Shown piece by piece: positions 44,251 through 53,719 of a DNA stretch of 64,000 nucleotides (within the stretch, counting starts at the first letter, position 1; each line of letters opens with the position of its first letter). The DNA is taken from positions 1-64,000 of the forward strand of contig JAHJAA010000080.1 in assembly GCA_018814305.1 (NCBI GenBank), given 5' to 3'. Position numbers and translations under genes: made by a program. This DNA comes from Pseudomonadota bacterium. GTDB lineage: Bacteria > Desulfobacterota > Desulfobulbia > Desulfobulbales > JAGXFP01. The notes under the pieces are model-generated. The model was not told the origin of the DNA. It ran no database searches and saw only the letters and a program-made list of their open reading frames with translations.

Positions 44251-44460
44251 AAAACACCTATCAGGTAAACAGAGAAAAATTCACTTCAGTCATTGTGGTC
44301 GCGTATTGTATGCACTAGTCATGCCACTATATGCAACTTATTGTTTTTGTGGGTTTTTTAAAATAAGTCAGAGTGAGATGTCAGAGAGGACAAACATTCC
44401 CTTGTACAACTGTTTCAAAAACCAACAACTTTTTTTTATCATGTTGTTTTGAGGTGATTT

Positions 44461-44490
44461 TTCAACATGAAACACATGTTTCATGTTGAA
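44461..44490. promoter_or_regulatory. Perfect 13-bp inverted repeat
   Basis: TTCAACATGAAAC (44461-44473) and GTTTCATGTTGAA (44478-44490) are perfect complements around ACAT. It lies 32 bases after the sigma-54 regulator's stop and 211 bases before the UspA-like start (both minus). No U-run follows in either direction, so an operator or mRNA-end hairpin are both possible. The remaining sequence of 44251-44521 is AT-rich with nothing else recognisable. Confidence 0.5.
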
Positions 44491-44521
44491 ACACACAAGG
44501 AAAAGAAAACTATAGGGGGAA

Positions 44522-45910
44522 TCAGGGTTGATTGGGGGAGATATTACGAAGACGTCGCCAGAGAGTGGTTCGTGATATGCCCAAGCGACGGGCCGTTTCG
44601 GTCTGATTGTAACCGGTTTCACGGTAGACTTTGGAAATATGGCTCATTTCCAAATCTTTGATTTCAACGGAGTCGGGAGCAGTTTGAGGTTGCTCAACGA
44701 TCCCGGTCTGATAAAGCATATCAGGAGGAAGATTTGCCAGTTTCAAAGTGTTTCCCTGGCATAGGGCCACGGCCCGTTCCATGATATTTTCCAACTCCCG
44801 AACGTTTCCGGGAAAACTGTAGCGGGCCAGTTCACTGAGTACATCCTTGCTCAGGATCGGGACTTTCTTGCTGAACCTGGCCGCCGCCTTCCGCACAAAA
44901 TGTCCGGCTAACAGTGGAATATCTTCGATCCGTTGGCGGAGCGTAGGAAGTTCGATCATCACCACCTTGAGACGGTAGTAAAGATCCTGACGAAATTCCT
45001 TGGCCACCACCATTTTTTCCAGATTCCGGTTGGTGGCGGCAATAAAACGGACATCAATGGCGACCGATGCGGTCCCACCAACCCGCATATAATTCCGCTC
45101 CTGAATAACCCTCAGCAGTTTCACCTGCAGGGCAAGGGGCATTTCGCCAATCTCATCCAGGAAAACGGTCCCCCCCTCGGCAGTTTCAAGAAGTCCGAGT
45201 TTGGTACTGACCGCTCCGGTGAAGGCACCTTTTTCATGGCCAAAGAGTTCGTTGGCAATTAATTCATCGGTAAAAGCGCCGCAATTAAAAGAAACAAATG
45301 GTTTATCACGGCGAGGACTGTTGCCGTGCAGAGCCCGGGCAATCAATTCCTTGCCGGTCCCGGACTCTCCCTGCAGCAGGACACTACAATCCAGAGGTGC
45401 CACCTGAGTAATTGTCTTAAAAATGGATTTCATGGCAGGAGAAGCGCCGATGATCTCACCGAATTGCTCGGTGCCACGGATTTCCTGATAGATTCGATTT
45501 TTTTGCCGCTTTTGCCGAACCATGACCAGGGCCTCGTTGATGGCATCCCTGACGGTTTGGAGTTTGATCGGCTTTTCCAGGTAATTGAAGGCGCCTTTCT
45601 TGGTAGCTTCAACTGCTTGGTCGATGGCGGCGTAACCGGTCATCAGGATCACTTCCATATCCGGGGCGGCAGCCCGCATCCGCTGCATGAGATCAATACC
45701 GTCGGCATCCTGCAACCGGATATCCATCAGAATCAGATCCGGGGGGGCGCTCAAAACCTTATTCAAGGCCTCCTTGCCCGAGATAAAACCCTCCACCTCG
45801 TAGTCTCCTTTACCTAATGCCTTGACCAGACGTTGGACGGTAATCACCTCGTCATCCAGAATATAGATCTTGGGGACGGGTGGAATTTTATGTTTGGAAA
45901 CAGGGCTCAT
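44522..45910 (-). CDS. NtrC-family sigma-54-dependent response regulator
   Basis: The 462-residue protein has a receiver with acceptor Asp63 (LILMDIRLQDADG), an AAA+ domain with Walker A GESGTGKE (181-188), the sigma-54 contact loop GAFTGA (228-233) and NPRNLEKM-type downstream parts, and a Fis-type helix-turn-helix, NQTETARRLGISRTTLWRRL, at the end. It activates sigma-54 promoters when phosphorylated. The nearest orphan kinase is the one at 37077-38582, but that has its own receiver. No clear -24/-12 site was found nearby. Confidence 0.93.
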   Translation of the reverse strand: MSPVSKHKIPPVPKIYILDDEVITVQRLVKALGKGDYEVEGFISGKEALNKVLSAPPDLILMDIRLQDADGIDLMQRMRAAAPDMEVILMTGYAAIDQAVEATKKGAFNYLEKPIKLQTVRDAINEALVMVRQKRQKNRIYQEIRGTEQFGEIIGASPAMKSIFKTITQVAPLDCSVLLQGESGTGKELIARALHGNSPRRDKPFVSFNCGAFTDELIANELFGHEKGAFTGAVSTKLGLLETAEGGTVFLDEIGEMPLALQVKLLRVIQERNYMRVGGTASVAIDVRFIAATNRNLEKMVVAKEFRQDLYYRLKVVMIELPTLRQRIEDIPLLAGHFVRKAAARFSKKVPILSKDVLSELARYSFPGNVRELENIMERAVALCQGNTLKLANLPPDMLYQTGIVEQPQTAPDSVEIKDLEMSHISKVYRETGYNQTETARRLGISRTTLWRRLRNISPNQP

Positions 45911-46162
45911 CGGTCTTTTTCTCTAAGGGGAGCATTATAGAACGGGTGGTCAAATTAGCACTTTCAAAGAGGTGTGACAAGGGTAAATCAGGGGATTCTT
46001 GCAGTTGAAGAGACCAGTATAACTCACCGTTGCTCCATACGTCCTGATTCAAATAAATAATTTGACTCTGTCCTTCATTCTATGACATCTTCAAAAACTT
46101 CTCTTGAAGCGTTGATTCCTCATTCAGAAAGGACAATGCCTCCCGCCGATAAAAACTTTGAT

Positions 46163-46822
46163 TCATTTTTTTACTGTAGCGGATAGCGCGTTTTCATCCT
46201 TTTCCAAAGGTACGACCATCCCCCCTGAGATGATCAGCTTAAAGGCCTCATCGGTGGTCATATCGAGGGCAATCATCTCATCTTCCGGAACCATTATATA
46301 GAAACCGGAAGTGGGATTGGGGGTGGTGGGCAGAAAGATGTTCACCACCTTTTTTTCGGTAATCCGCTGGATTTCACCCTGGGTGACCCCGGTAACGAAA
46401 CCGATGGCCCAGATTCCCTTGCGGGGATATTCAATGAGCACGACTCGGCGAAAGCCTTTTTTATCCTGTCCGAAAGTGGTATCTGCTACCTGCTTGAACA
46501 GGGTATAGATGCTTTTGATCAGGGGAATCCGGTACATGAGGCGCTCGAACAGACCAACGGCGAAACGGCCCAGAACATTGGCGGTTAACATCCCGGTCAG
46601 GATGATCAACAAAATGCTGATGATAACCCCCAACCCAGGAATTTTAAAACCGAACAACCTCTCGGGTTGCAGTGCAAGTGGGATGAAACGGTAGAACAGG
46701 ATATCAACCCGGCTCACCACGGCATGGACGACCATGAGGGTCAAACCGATGGGGCCTGCCACTAGGAGCCCGGTGACAAAATAGGTTTTGAGCAGTTTTT
46801 TGATAAAGTTTTTTACCGGCAT
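46163..46822 (-). CDS. DUF502 family membrane protein
   Basis: The 219-residue protein has two N-terminal membrane helices (about 12-35 and 60-86) and the DUF502 pattern: KTYFVTGLLVAGPIGLTLMV at the start, RIPLIKSIYTLFKQVADT near 100-117, and FLPTTPNPTSGFYIMVPEDE near 165. The C-terminal half is cytoplasmic. Function is not established for the family; some members relate to envelope or stress traits. The gene is 96 bases downstream of the ATPase operon end. Confidence 0.88.
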   Translation of the reverse strand: MPVKNFIKKLLKTYFVTGLLVAGPIGLTLMVVHAVVSRVDILFYRFIPLALQPERLFGFKIPGLGVIISILLIILTGMLTANVLGRFAVGLFERLMYRIPLIKSIYTLFKQVADTTFGQDKKGFRRVVLIEYPRKGIWAIGFVTGVTQGEIQRITEKKVVNIFLPTTPNPTSGFYIMVPEDEMIALDMTTDEAFKLIISGGMVVPLEKDENALSATVKK

Positions 46823-46918
46823 AGCTTGTCTTCAGAATATCCCTTTCGCCCACGAAGAACTCGGCCCTTCACCCCGCAGACTGTCGCCAAAAGAAGCCCC
46901 CTAGGAGCGCCTCCATAA

Positions 46919-49342
46919 TCAGTTCAAAGCCTTGATATCCGCCTTGTTTATCCCGCAAACAGGACAATGACTCCACTCTTCTTCCAGGGGAATATTGCAC
47001 CGATTGCAGAAATTGCTTTTCATATTACCGCAGAGCGGGCAAAACAGGAAATTCGCGTCGATCATGGTCTGGCATTTGCTGCATTGCTTTTCATAACGGG
47101 ACTGGGAACCGATGACCCGCAGCAACTCATCCAAGGTTGTAAAACCGGCCTTCACCTTTTCTATTCCGTCCTCAATCAGGGTGTGCATCCCGGCGTCCCG
47201 AGCCATCTTAATAAGTTGCGACTCCTTGTAATTGGTACTGATCTGTTGGCGGAACTCATCATTCATCACAAAGAGTTCAAATACCCCGATCCGGCCAAGA
47301 TAGCCGGTATGGTCACAATGATCGCACCCTTTGCCCCGGGAAACCGAACCACCCAAGGTGTTGACCGGTATTTTGAGCAGGTCAAGAATAAGAGGATCCG
47401 GCGTTTCTTCCTGTTTGCAGTGTTTGCAGATTTTCCGCACCAGCCGCTGGGCAAAAATTCCTTCAATGGCCGAGGCGATCAGATAGGGTCTGATCCCGAT
47501 ATCGATCAGTCTGGTGATCGAGGCCACTGAGTTGTTGGTATGCAGCGTTGAAAGAACCATATGGCCGGTGAGTGCGGCCTTGAAGGCCACATCCGCCGTT
47601 TCCAGATCCCGCATCTCCCCCACCAGAATAACATCAGGGTCCTGTCGCAGGGTCGCCTTCAAAATCGAGGAGAAGGTCATTCCGGTCTTTTCCTTGATGA
47701 AGACCTGACTGGCCTCTTCAAGATAATACTCCACCGGGTCCTCGATAGTCTCAAAATTCTTGGTGGACTGGAGCATGGAACCGAGGATCGAGTAGAGCAT
47801 GGTGGTTTTGCCGCTGCCGGTTGGGCCGGTGGCGATAATGATCCCCTGGGGTTTCTTGGTCAGGATATTGATCCCGGTAAGGTCATACTCCAAAATCCCC
47901 AATTCATCGAGACTCTTGATGGAGGCATTCTTATCGAGCACCCGCATCACCACCTTTTCACCGTTGATGGTCGGCATGGTGGAGACCCGGATATCGACCA
48001 GCCTGGTTCCTGATTTCACCGAGATTCTCCCGTCCTGGGGCAGCCTGCGCTCGGCAATATCCATCTTGGCCAGGATTTTTATGCGGGAGATGGTGGCCGG
48101 ATGATAGTCCGCCGGTATTTTTATCTTACTGTGCAGCATGCCGTCCACCCGATAACGGATCACGGTATACTTGGTTTTGGGCTCAATATGGATATCGCTG
48201 GCCTTATGCCGGACTGCCTCGGAGATAATGGCATTCACCACCCGGATAATCGGCGGAATTTCAGAAGAACCGATTAACTCCGAGAGATTGACCCGTTCAT
48301 CATCCTCGACGATGATGATATCGATCTCATCCAGGGGGTCAATATCGGTTAGCCCTTCCAGATCACAGGACAGCTCGCCATCCCGCTCTCCATAGAGTTT
48401 TTTCAACTGGGCCAGGATATTCGTGGTCGTCGAGAGCAGGGGCACCACCTGCATGGAGGTCATCATGGCGATGTTGTCACACTTGAAGATATCCGAGGGA
48501 TCGGCCATGGCCACGGTAATCTTCTTACTGTCGAGCTTGATGGGCAGGATCCGATTCCGTTCGCAGAGTTCACGGGGGAGAAACTTGCCGACGCTGGGAT
48601 GGACCCGGGTTTCTTTCAGGTCGATGAATTCGATTTTGCCGTATTTCAGGAATGCCTGCACGATAGCGGTTTCGCTGACCATTTCCAACCTGACCAGGGT
48701 GTCAACCAAAAGTTCGCCCCGTTCCATTTCTTTTAAAGCCTGGGCCAGCTTCTCTTTTTCAAGGACGCCTGATTTGACCAGATAGCTACCGATCAGGCTC
48801 TTATTGTCGTCAAGGACCGCCGAGTATTGGCGGATCTTGGCCTGTTGTTTCTTGGTGACCTCTTTGAGTTGTTTGTTTTCACTGATCAGCACATATTGCT
48901 GGAGGGCCAGACTAACTGTAAGTCGAAGGTCTTCATCATTCCATGGTTTGGTAATAAACTTGAAAACCGCCCCCTCGTTGACTGCCACCATGATCGACAG
49001 AATATCAGCAAACCCGGTCAACATGATCCGGATGGTCTCAGGCCATCTTTTTTTAATTTCTCTTAAAAGATCAGCCCCGGTCATTCCGGGCATCCGATGA
49101 TCCGAAACCACCAATTGGATCTTTTGCCGGGCCATGATCAACAGGGCCTCATCGGCATTATTGGCGGTCAGGATCGTGTAGTTTTCTTCAAAAAATATCC
49201 TCATCATCGCCTTGAGGATATCCGGTTCATCATCAACGAAGAGGATGGTAAAACCACCTTCCGGTCTGGACTCTGAAAATTCCTCGCTATCAGTCCCCTT
49301 TTTGCCGGCTGATTTTTTGAAAAGATCAGCATATTTAGACAT
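46919..49342 (-). CDS. Receiver-PilB/GspE ATPase fusion with C-terminal zinc ribbons
   Basis: The 807-residue protein carries a receiver (32-150, acceptor Asp81 in VVSDHRMPGMTG), an MshEN/T2SSE N-domain (about 165-320), and a full PilB/GspE ATPase (350-745): Walker A GPTGSGKTT (506-514), the Asp box in ETIEDPVEY, Walker B VILVGEMRD (571-579), His box STLHTN and the usual CxxC pairs (639/642, 673/676). A further eight cysteines (754, 757, 768, 771, 779, 782, 793, 796) form double zinc ribbons at the end. It should power assembly of a type IV pilus or secretion pseudopilus under phosphorylation control. No pilin genes are near. Its ATG overlaps the kinase stop by 8 bases. Confidence 0.9.
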   Translation of the reverse strand: MSKYADLFKKSAGKKGTDSEEFSESRPEGGFTILFVDDEPDILKAMMRIFFEENYTILTANNADEALLIMARQKIQLVVSDHRMPGMTGADLLREIKKRWPETIRIMLTGFADILSIMVAVNEGAVFKFITKPWNDEDLRLTVSLALQQYVLISENKQLKEVTKKQQAKIRQYSAVLDDNKSLIGSYLVKSGVLEKEKLAQALKEMERGELLVDTLVRLEMVSETAIVQAFLKYGKIEFIDLKETRVHPSVGKFLPRELCERNRILPIKLDSKKITVAMADPSDIFKCDNIAMMTSMQVVPLLSTTTNILAQLKKLYGERDGELSCDLEGLTDIDPLDEIDIIIVEDDERVNLSELIGSSEIPPIIRVVNAIISEAVRHKASDIHIEPKTKYTVIRYRVDGMLHSKIKIPADYHPATISRIKILAKMDIAERRLPQDGRISVKSGTRLVDIRVSTMPTINGEKVVMRVLDKNASIKSLDELGILEYDLTGINILTKKPQGIIIATGPTGSGKTTMLYSILGSMLQSTKNFETIEDPVEYYLEEASQVFIKEKTGMTFSSILKATLRQDPDVILVGEMRDLETADVAFKAALTGHMVLSTLHTNNSVASITRLIDIGIRPYLIASAIEGIFAQRLVRKICKHCKQEETPDPLILDLLKIPVNTLGGSVSRGKGCDHCDHTGYLGRIGVFELFVMNDEFRQQISTNYKESQLIKMARDAGMHTLIEDGIEKVKAGFTTLDELLRVIGSQSRYEKQCSKCQTMIDANFLFCPLCGNMKSNFCNRCNIPLEEEWSHCPVCGINKADIKALN

Positions 49343-50612
49343 TTACTGCCTCCGAGACCGGAAAAGTTATGATAAATATGGAACCGCAACCAGGTTTACT
49401 GTCCACCTCGATTCTCCCGCCGAGGCTCTGCATCGTTTCATAGGCAGTGGCAAGGCCCATCCCGGTTCCTTTACCGACCTCGCGGGTGGTAAAAAACGGA
49501 TCAAAAATTCGTTTGACGACTTCCGGTGCCATCCCGGGACCATTATCACTGATGATGACTTTAATCTTGTTTCTATCGTGGATGGTTTCAAGATCCAGCT
49601 GCAGTCCAGACTCCCTGGTCTGGATGGCGTTCTGGATAATATTTAAAAAAACCTGGCTTACCGCCGCGGCGTCACAGGGATATCCCGGGAGGTCGGCGAA
49701 TTTTTTTTGAATAACTGCATCGGCTGGTATCCAATGGGAGAGAACATTGAGAATTCTTTCCAGCTCCGTGTTGATATCTATGACGACGATTCCACCATCG
49801 TCAATATGGGAAAAGGCCTTGAGGTCGGCCACTATTTTGGTGACCCTTTTGCATCCGTCAAGACTCTGGATCAGGAGCTCTTCGGTATCGGCAATGATAA
49901 AATCCATTTTCAACTTCCGCCAGGTATCGTCGAATTCAACCGCAGTCTCACGGGGAAGACTCAGTTTTCCAATGGTTTGCCGATAGAGGGCAATCATCTC
50001 GATAAATCTTTCGGAATATTTTTTGAGACTGTTCAGATTGCTGGCGATAAAACCCAGGGGATTGTTGATTTCATGGGCGACCCCGGCGGCCAGTTGGCCG
50101 ATGGCCGCCATCTTTTCCTGCTGCAGGAGGATGGTATGGGCCTGTTTGAGATCGCTCGTTCGCTGTTCGACCTTGACCTCCAGTTTTTCGGCCAGATCCC
50201 GATATTTGGCCTCGGAGGCGGCAAGTTCTTCGTATGATTGATTAACAATGGTCGTATGAATCTCGGTGGTCAGCATCCTTTTGAGATTGTTGACGATCAT
50301 GGCGTTAACCGTTCCGGCTATGAATTCGGCAATAATCAGTAATTCTGATTGCCGGTTTTCGTGGCCAAAGAGAACTATCTGCCCGGTTTTTTCTCCTTCC
50401 AGATAGAGGGGGCAGTTGACCGAAAGCACCTTTTCGGTTTCAACGTGTCCGACTCCCCATAAAACAGTGCCGATCTGATCCAATAGCCTGGCGGCCAGGG
50501 GACCGACCTTCAGCGCTCTTTCCAGGAGGGGTAGAATCTCTTCTCCCGTAAGGATATCCCGGAGCTCTTTCTCCTCGCCAATAATGAAACTGAGGCGTTC
50601 TTCTATACTCAT
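49335..50612 (-). CDS. Soluble histidine kinase partner of the ATPase
   Basis: The 425-residue protein has no membrane helix. The N-terminal 120 residues look like a GAF-type sensor, followed by a coiled segment (EAKYRDLAEKLEVKVEQRT), HisKA with LAAGVAHEINNPLGFIASNL, and an ATPase domain with DNGPGMAPE and GKGTGMGLATAYE. It overlaps both neighbours (ATGA with the GTPase, 8 bases with the receiver-ATPase), so it is the likely donor for that receiver. Confidence 0.9.
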   Translation of the reverse strand: MSIEERLSFIIGEEKELRDILTGEEILPLLERALKVGPLAARLLDQIGTVLWGVGHVETEKVLSVNCPLYLEGEKTGQIVLFGHENRQSELLIIAEFIAGTVNAMIVNNLKRMLTTEIHTTIVNQSYEELAASEAKYRDLAEKLEVKVEQRTSDLKQAHTILLQQEKMAAIGQLAAGVAHEINNPLGFIASNLNSLKKYSERFIEMIALYRQTIGKLSLPRETAVEFDDTWRKLKMDFIIADTEELLIQSLDGCKRVTKIVADLKAFSHIDDGGIVVIDINTELERILNVLSHWIPADAVIQKKFADLPGYPCDAAAVSQVFLNIIQNAIQTRESGLQLDLETIHDRNKIKVIISDNGPGMAPEVVKRIFDPFFTTREVGKGTGMGLATAYETMQSLGGRIEVDSKPGCGSIFIITFPVSEAVNV

Positions 50613-51259
50613 CGTTTTGTAGTCATTTTTTTGAGAAATGTTTCCCGTTCCAGCCCATGTTTGGCCAAGAGCCCGTACTGCCGGTCGATATTGTCATACA
50701 TCAGGCCAAGAAGTCCGCTGAAGGTTTCAATCACCCCATTACCTTCCAGAGCCGAGGCAAGAAAAAAGGGCAAACCGGTTGGGGTCCAGGTTGTTTTGAT
50801 TTCCGGCTCCGGAATGATCCTTTCAAGATCCCGCTTATTGAATTGAATGACCAGGGGAGTCTTGTCGATATTAAGCCCGACAATTGACAGATTTTTTTCC
50901 AGATTATCAAAGCTTTCTGAATTATTGACCTTCTCGGTTAACTGGGAGTCGGCGATAAAGGCAACCCCATCCGCCCTCTGCAGCACCGCCTTGCGGGTCG
51001 CATCATGGCGGACTTGTCCTGGCACGGTATAGACCTTTACCTTGATTCTCAGGCCACTGGGAGCCATGAGGAAAAACGGCAGGAGATCAAAATAGATGGT
51101 GCGATCGTCCTGGGTATCCAGCACCATTAACCCGCCCCGTCCTTCATCGCTCAACAGGTCATGGAGCTTCAACAGGTTGGTGGTCTTGCCGGAACGGGCG
51201 GGACCGTAATAGACCAGTTTGAGCACCATTTTTTTTTCAAGTTCATCAAACTCGATCAT
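50609..51259 (-). CDS. MglA-like small Ras-type GTPase
   Basis: The 216-residue protein has a P-loop GPARSGKTTN (19-28), the MglA-type switch region TVPGQVRHDATRKAVL (about 78-93), DGVAFIADSQ, and NKRD (G4) near residue 142. These are the marks of the MglA/Arf-like bacterial GTPases that set polarity of motility machines in Myxococcus. The linkage to a pilus-type ATPase fits such a role. It is first of a three-gene overlapping unit. No MglB-type activator is seen nearby. Confidence 0.88.
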   Translation of the reverse strand: MIEFDELEKKMVLKLVYYGPARSGKTTNLLKLHDLLSDEGRGGLMVLDTQDDRTIYFDLLPFFLMAPSGLRIKVKVYTVPGQVRHDATRKAVLQRADGVAFIADSQLTEKVNNSESFDNLEKNLSIVGLNIDKTPLVIQFNKRDLERIIPEPEIKTTWTPTGLPFFLASALEGNGVIETFSGLLGLMYDNIDRQYGLLAKHGLERETFLKKMTTKR

Positions 51260-51321
51260 TCATCGTATCTCTCAAGTCTATGAGGCAGAAGCAAGGTATC
51301 AGGGAAGCAGCCTGTCGCTCT

Positions 51322-52335
51322 TCATGACCAGACTCCTTCAATCGCTTCTTTACAGGAAGGACAGTGGCCATCTTCAAGACGATTATCGATAATTTTAAAG
51401 CCCAGCCTTTCGATGAGCAGCGTTCCGCACGAGGGACAGGTGGTATTTTCTCCACCGGCCCCGGGAATATTTCCGTTATAGACAAACCGCAGGCCTTCCT
51501 CATGGCCGATCTCTCTGGCCTTATGGAGGATTGATGCTGGAGTCGGTTGGCGATCCAGCATTTTGTAGGTCGGATGAAAGGCGGTGACATGCCAGGGCAT
51601 GGCTGGATCAACAGAATAGATGAAACGGGCTATCTCTCTGAGTTCGGCCAGAGAATCGTTCAGACCGGGGATAATCAAGGTGGTTATTTCCACCCAGACT
51701 CCAAGCCCATGGAGCAGACGAACCGTGTCCAGAACCGGAGCCAGGCGGGCCTTGCAGACCTGGTGGTAAAACTGTTCCGTAAAGGCCTTGATGTCAATAT
51801 TGATCCCATCAAGGACCGGCGCCAGATCCCGACCCGCCGCTGGAGACATATACCCGTTACTGACAAAAACATTCTTCAGGCCGCTCTGCCTGGCCGCAAC
51901 CGCGCAATCATAGGCAAATTCATAAAAGATGGTCGGTTCCACATAGGTGTAACTGATACTTCGGCATCGGGCCGCTTCGGCTGCGGCAACAATCTCAGCC
52001 GGAGTTCGAAGATGCCCGGTAATCTCCGCTGCCCCCTTTTGCGGGGATTGGGAGATCTCAAAATTCTGGCAATGATCACACTTGAAATTACAACCGACCG
52101 TGGAGATTGAGTACGAAAGGGAACCGGGGAGAACATGGAAGAGCGGCTTTTTTTCAATGGGATCGATATGTTCCGCCACCGTCTTCCCGTAGACCAGACT
52201 GAACAAACTCCCCCCCCGGTTCTCCCGGACCCCGCAGAGTCCACGCTTGGTGTCGACAATGGTGCAGTGATGATTACAGAGTCCGCAACGAATCTGATTC
52301 GCGGAGAGTTTTTCATAGAAACGAGCTTCATGCAT
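51322..52335 (-). CDS. Radical SAM enzyme, AmmeMemoRadiSam/COG1180 type
   Basis: The 337-residue protein has the radical SAM cluster motif CNFKCDHC (CxxxCxxC) near residue 82, preceded by a cysteine-rich N-terminus (CGLCNHHC, KRGLCGVREN) and ending in a zinc-ribbon pair (CPSCGTLL, CPSCKEAI). This matches the PflA-like/AmmeMemoRadiSam family. The other members (Memo, AmmeA) are not adjacent. The ATG at 52335 has GGAG 9 bases upstream; a TTG eight codons earlier is less likely. It is divergent from the antiporter operon. Confidence 0.87.
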   Translation of the reverse strand: MHEARFYEKLSANQIRCGLCNHHCTIVDTKRGLCGVRENRGGSLFSLVYGKTVAEHIDPIEKKPLFHVLPGSLSYSISTVGCNFKCDHCQNFEISQSPQKGAAEITGHLRTPAEIVAAAEAARCRSISYTYVEPTIFYEFAYDCAVAARQSGLKNVFVSNGYMSPAAGRDLAPVLDGINIDIKAFTEQFYHQVCKARLAPVLDTVRLLHGLGVWVEITTLIIPGLNDSLAELREIARFIYSVDPAMPWHVTAFHPTYKMLDRQPTPASILHKAREIGHEEGLRFVYNGNIPGAGGENTTCPSCGTLLIERLGFKIIDNRLEDGHCPSCKEAIEGVWS

Positions 52336-52635
52336 GGAATATGACTCCAGCGTTGACAAGATAAAAACGATACTTGAAAGTCCTTTACCGAATAAGCCAC
52401 CCGGATACCTCTATCATCGGGATAAACCCTCATCATTGTCAAGGAGAACAATCTAACACTGATCGGCAAATTCCCCTTCCACTCGGTTGAAGAATGTTCA
52501 TCTTCAATCTCCTCGGTTTCCATAAAGATGCCCCTCGGGAAATACGAAAAACTTCATTCAAATACGATGTTGTGATAGCCTGTATGGAGAGTGAGTTCCG
52601 CGCTTCCTAAATTTGAATTGATTCGGAGGCCTTAT

Positions 52636-53163
52636 ATGGATGGGAGTATGGCCCGGCCAGCTCTTCATAAGTATTTTGGACAGAGGGTACTCCCTCGCCT
52701 CATTTTGTTTGAGTTGTTGTGGCTTGTTTTGGCTGGGACCTCACCCCAGAGTATTATGATCAGCCTTCCCGTTGTAATCGTGGCAACCATTGCCAGCCTG
52801 ATTCTTGCGCCCACCCTCAGGTATCCGATTAGTCCACTCCCGCTTATCCGCTCACTCCCCCTTTTTTTGTTTCTGTCGCTGGTCAGCGGTTTTGATGTGA
52901 TGAAAAGGGTCTTCCATCCTGATCTGCCGATCCGTCCAGGCCTGATCTCCTATCACACCCGGTTACCCCATGGTCCGCCCTTGGCCCTGCTCCTCAACTG
53001 TATCAGCCTGCTGCCGGGCACCATCAGCGCCGATTATCGGGACAGTTGTATTTTGGTTCACACCATCGACACGGAGCAACCAGCGGAAAAAGTCATTAAA
53101 AAACTTGAAGATAGAATCGGGGAAATATTCAGGGTGGACCCAGCCTCGGGAGGTGCACTGTGA
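52636..53163 (+). CDS. mrpE: Mrp-type antiporter subunit E
   Basis: The 175-residue membrane protein has an N-terminal hydrophobic region (about 20-75) and the MrpE pattern: LPRLILFELLWLVLAGTSP, SGFDVMKRVFHPDLPIRPG and NCISLLPGTISADYR. It starts a nine-gene operon. CGGAGG lies 6 bases before the ATG at 52636; the frame from 52591 (GTG) is less supported. The stop overlaps the next GTG (GTGA). Confidence 0.9.
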   Translation: MDGSMARPALHKYFGQRVLPRLILFELLWLVLAGTSPQSIMISLPVVIVATIASLILAPTLRYPISPLPLIRSLPLFLFLSLVSGFDVMKRVFHPDLPIRPGLISYHTRLPHGPPLALLLNCISLLPGTISADYRDSCILVHTIDTEQPAEKVIKKLEDRIGEIFRVDPASGGAL

Positions 53164-53417
53164 CCATTGTTTCCTTGGGGGGGAGTTTCATCCTGCTGCT
53201 CACGGTTATCATCGGATTGATCAGAATCCATCGGGGTCCGACCCCCGCTGACCGCATGATGGCGGCTCAGCTTTTCGGGACCTGCGGGGTGGCGATTCTG
53301 CTGCTGCTCGCCGAGGGCCTCGCCATGCCGGTCCTTCGGGACTGTGCCCTGGTTTTTGCCCTTCTGGCGGCAATGACCGTCGTGGCCTTTGTCAAACGGG
53401 CCTGGAGAAACAAATAA
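53160..53417 (+). CDS. mrpF: Mrp-type antiporter subunit F
   Basis: The 85-residue protein has three membrane helices and the MrpF motif RIHRGPTPADRMMAAQLFGT. The start is a GTG overlapping the MrpE stop by four bases, and its stop overlaps the next ATG (TAATG). Confidence 0.9.
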   Translation: MTIVSLGGSFILLLTVIIGLIRIHRGPTPADRMMAAQLFGTCGVAILLLLAEGLAMPVLRDCALVFALLAAMTVVAFVKRAWRNK

Positions 53418-53719
53418 TGGCAATAGTCCATGGTTTCGCTCTTTTTATGATTCTTCTGGGGATCCCCTTTTTCATTTCCGGGACCATCGGCCTGCTTCGT
53501 CTCCCCGATATCTATACCCGCCTGCATGCCTTAACCAAGGCCGACAACCTCGGTCTTGGCCTGATTATTCTCGGTCTGATCCTTGAGGCGAAGGATTTGG
53601 CTACCATTGCCCGATTGCTCTTTATCTGGTTCCTGGTCCTCACGGCAAGTTCCGCCTCCTGCCATCTGATCGCCAACACCGCCTTAAAAAACAAAATAAC
53701 CCCCTGGAAACGACCATGA
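53417..53719 (+). CDS. mrpG: Mrp-type antiporter subunit G
   Basis: The 100-residue protein has three helices and the MrpG motif GLLRLPDIYTRLHALTKADN near residue 26-45. It overlaps the following gene by four bases. Confidence 0.9.
   Translation: MAIVHGFALFMILLGIPFFISGTIGLLRLPDIYTRLHALTKADNLGLGLIILGLILEAKDLATIARLLFIWFLVLTASSASCHLIANTALKNKITPWKRP

Noticed and set aside
44251-46162. Sigma-54 (-24/-12) promoter near the NtrC-type regulator
   Set aside because: I looked for GG-N10-GC type elements in the gaps on both strands and saw none that was convincing.
51876-52523. 215-codon minus-strand frame overlapping the radical SAM gene
   Set aside because: Most of it is an out-of-frame reading of the radical SAM gene with a composition rich in Arg and Ser; only the first 60 codons are outside and show no known motif.
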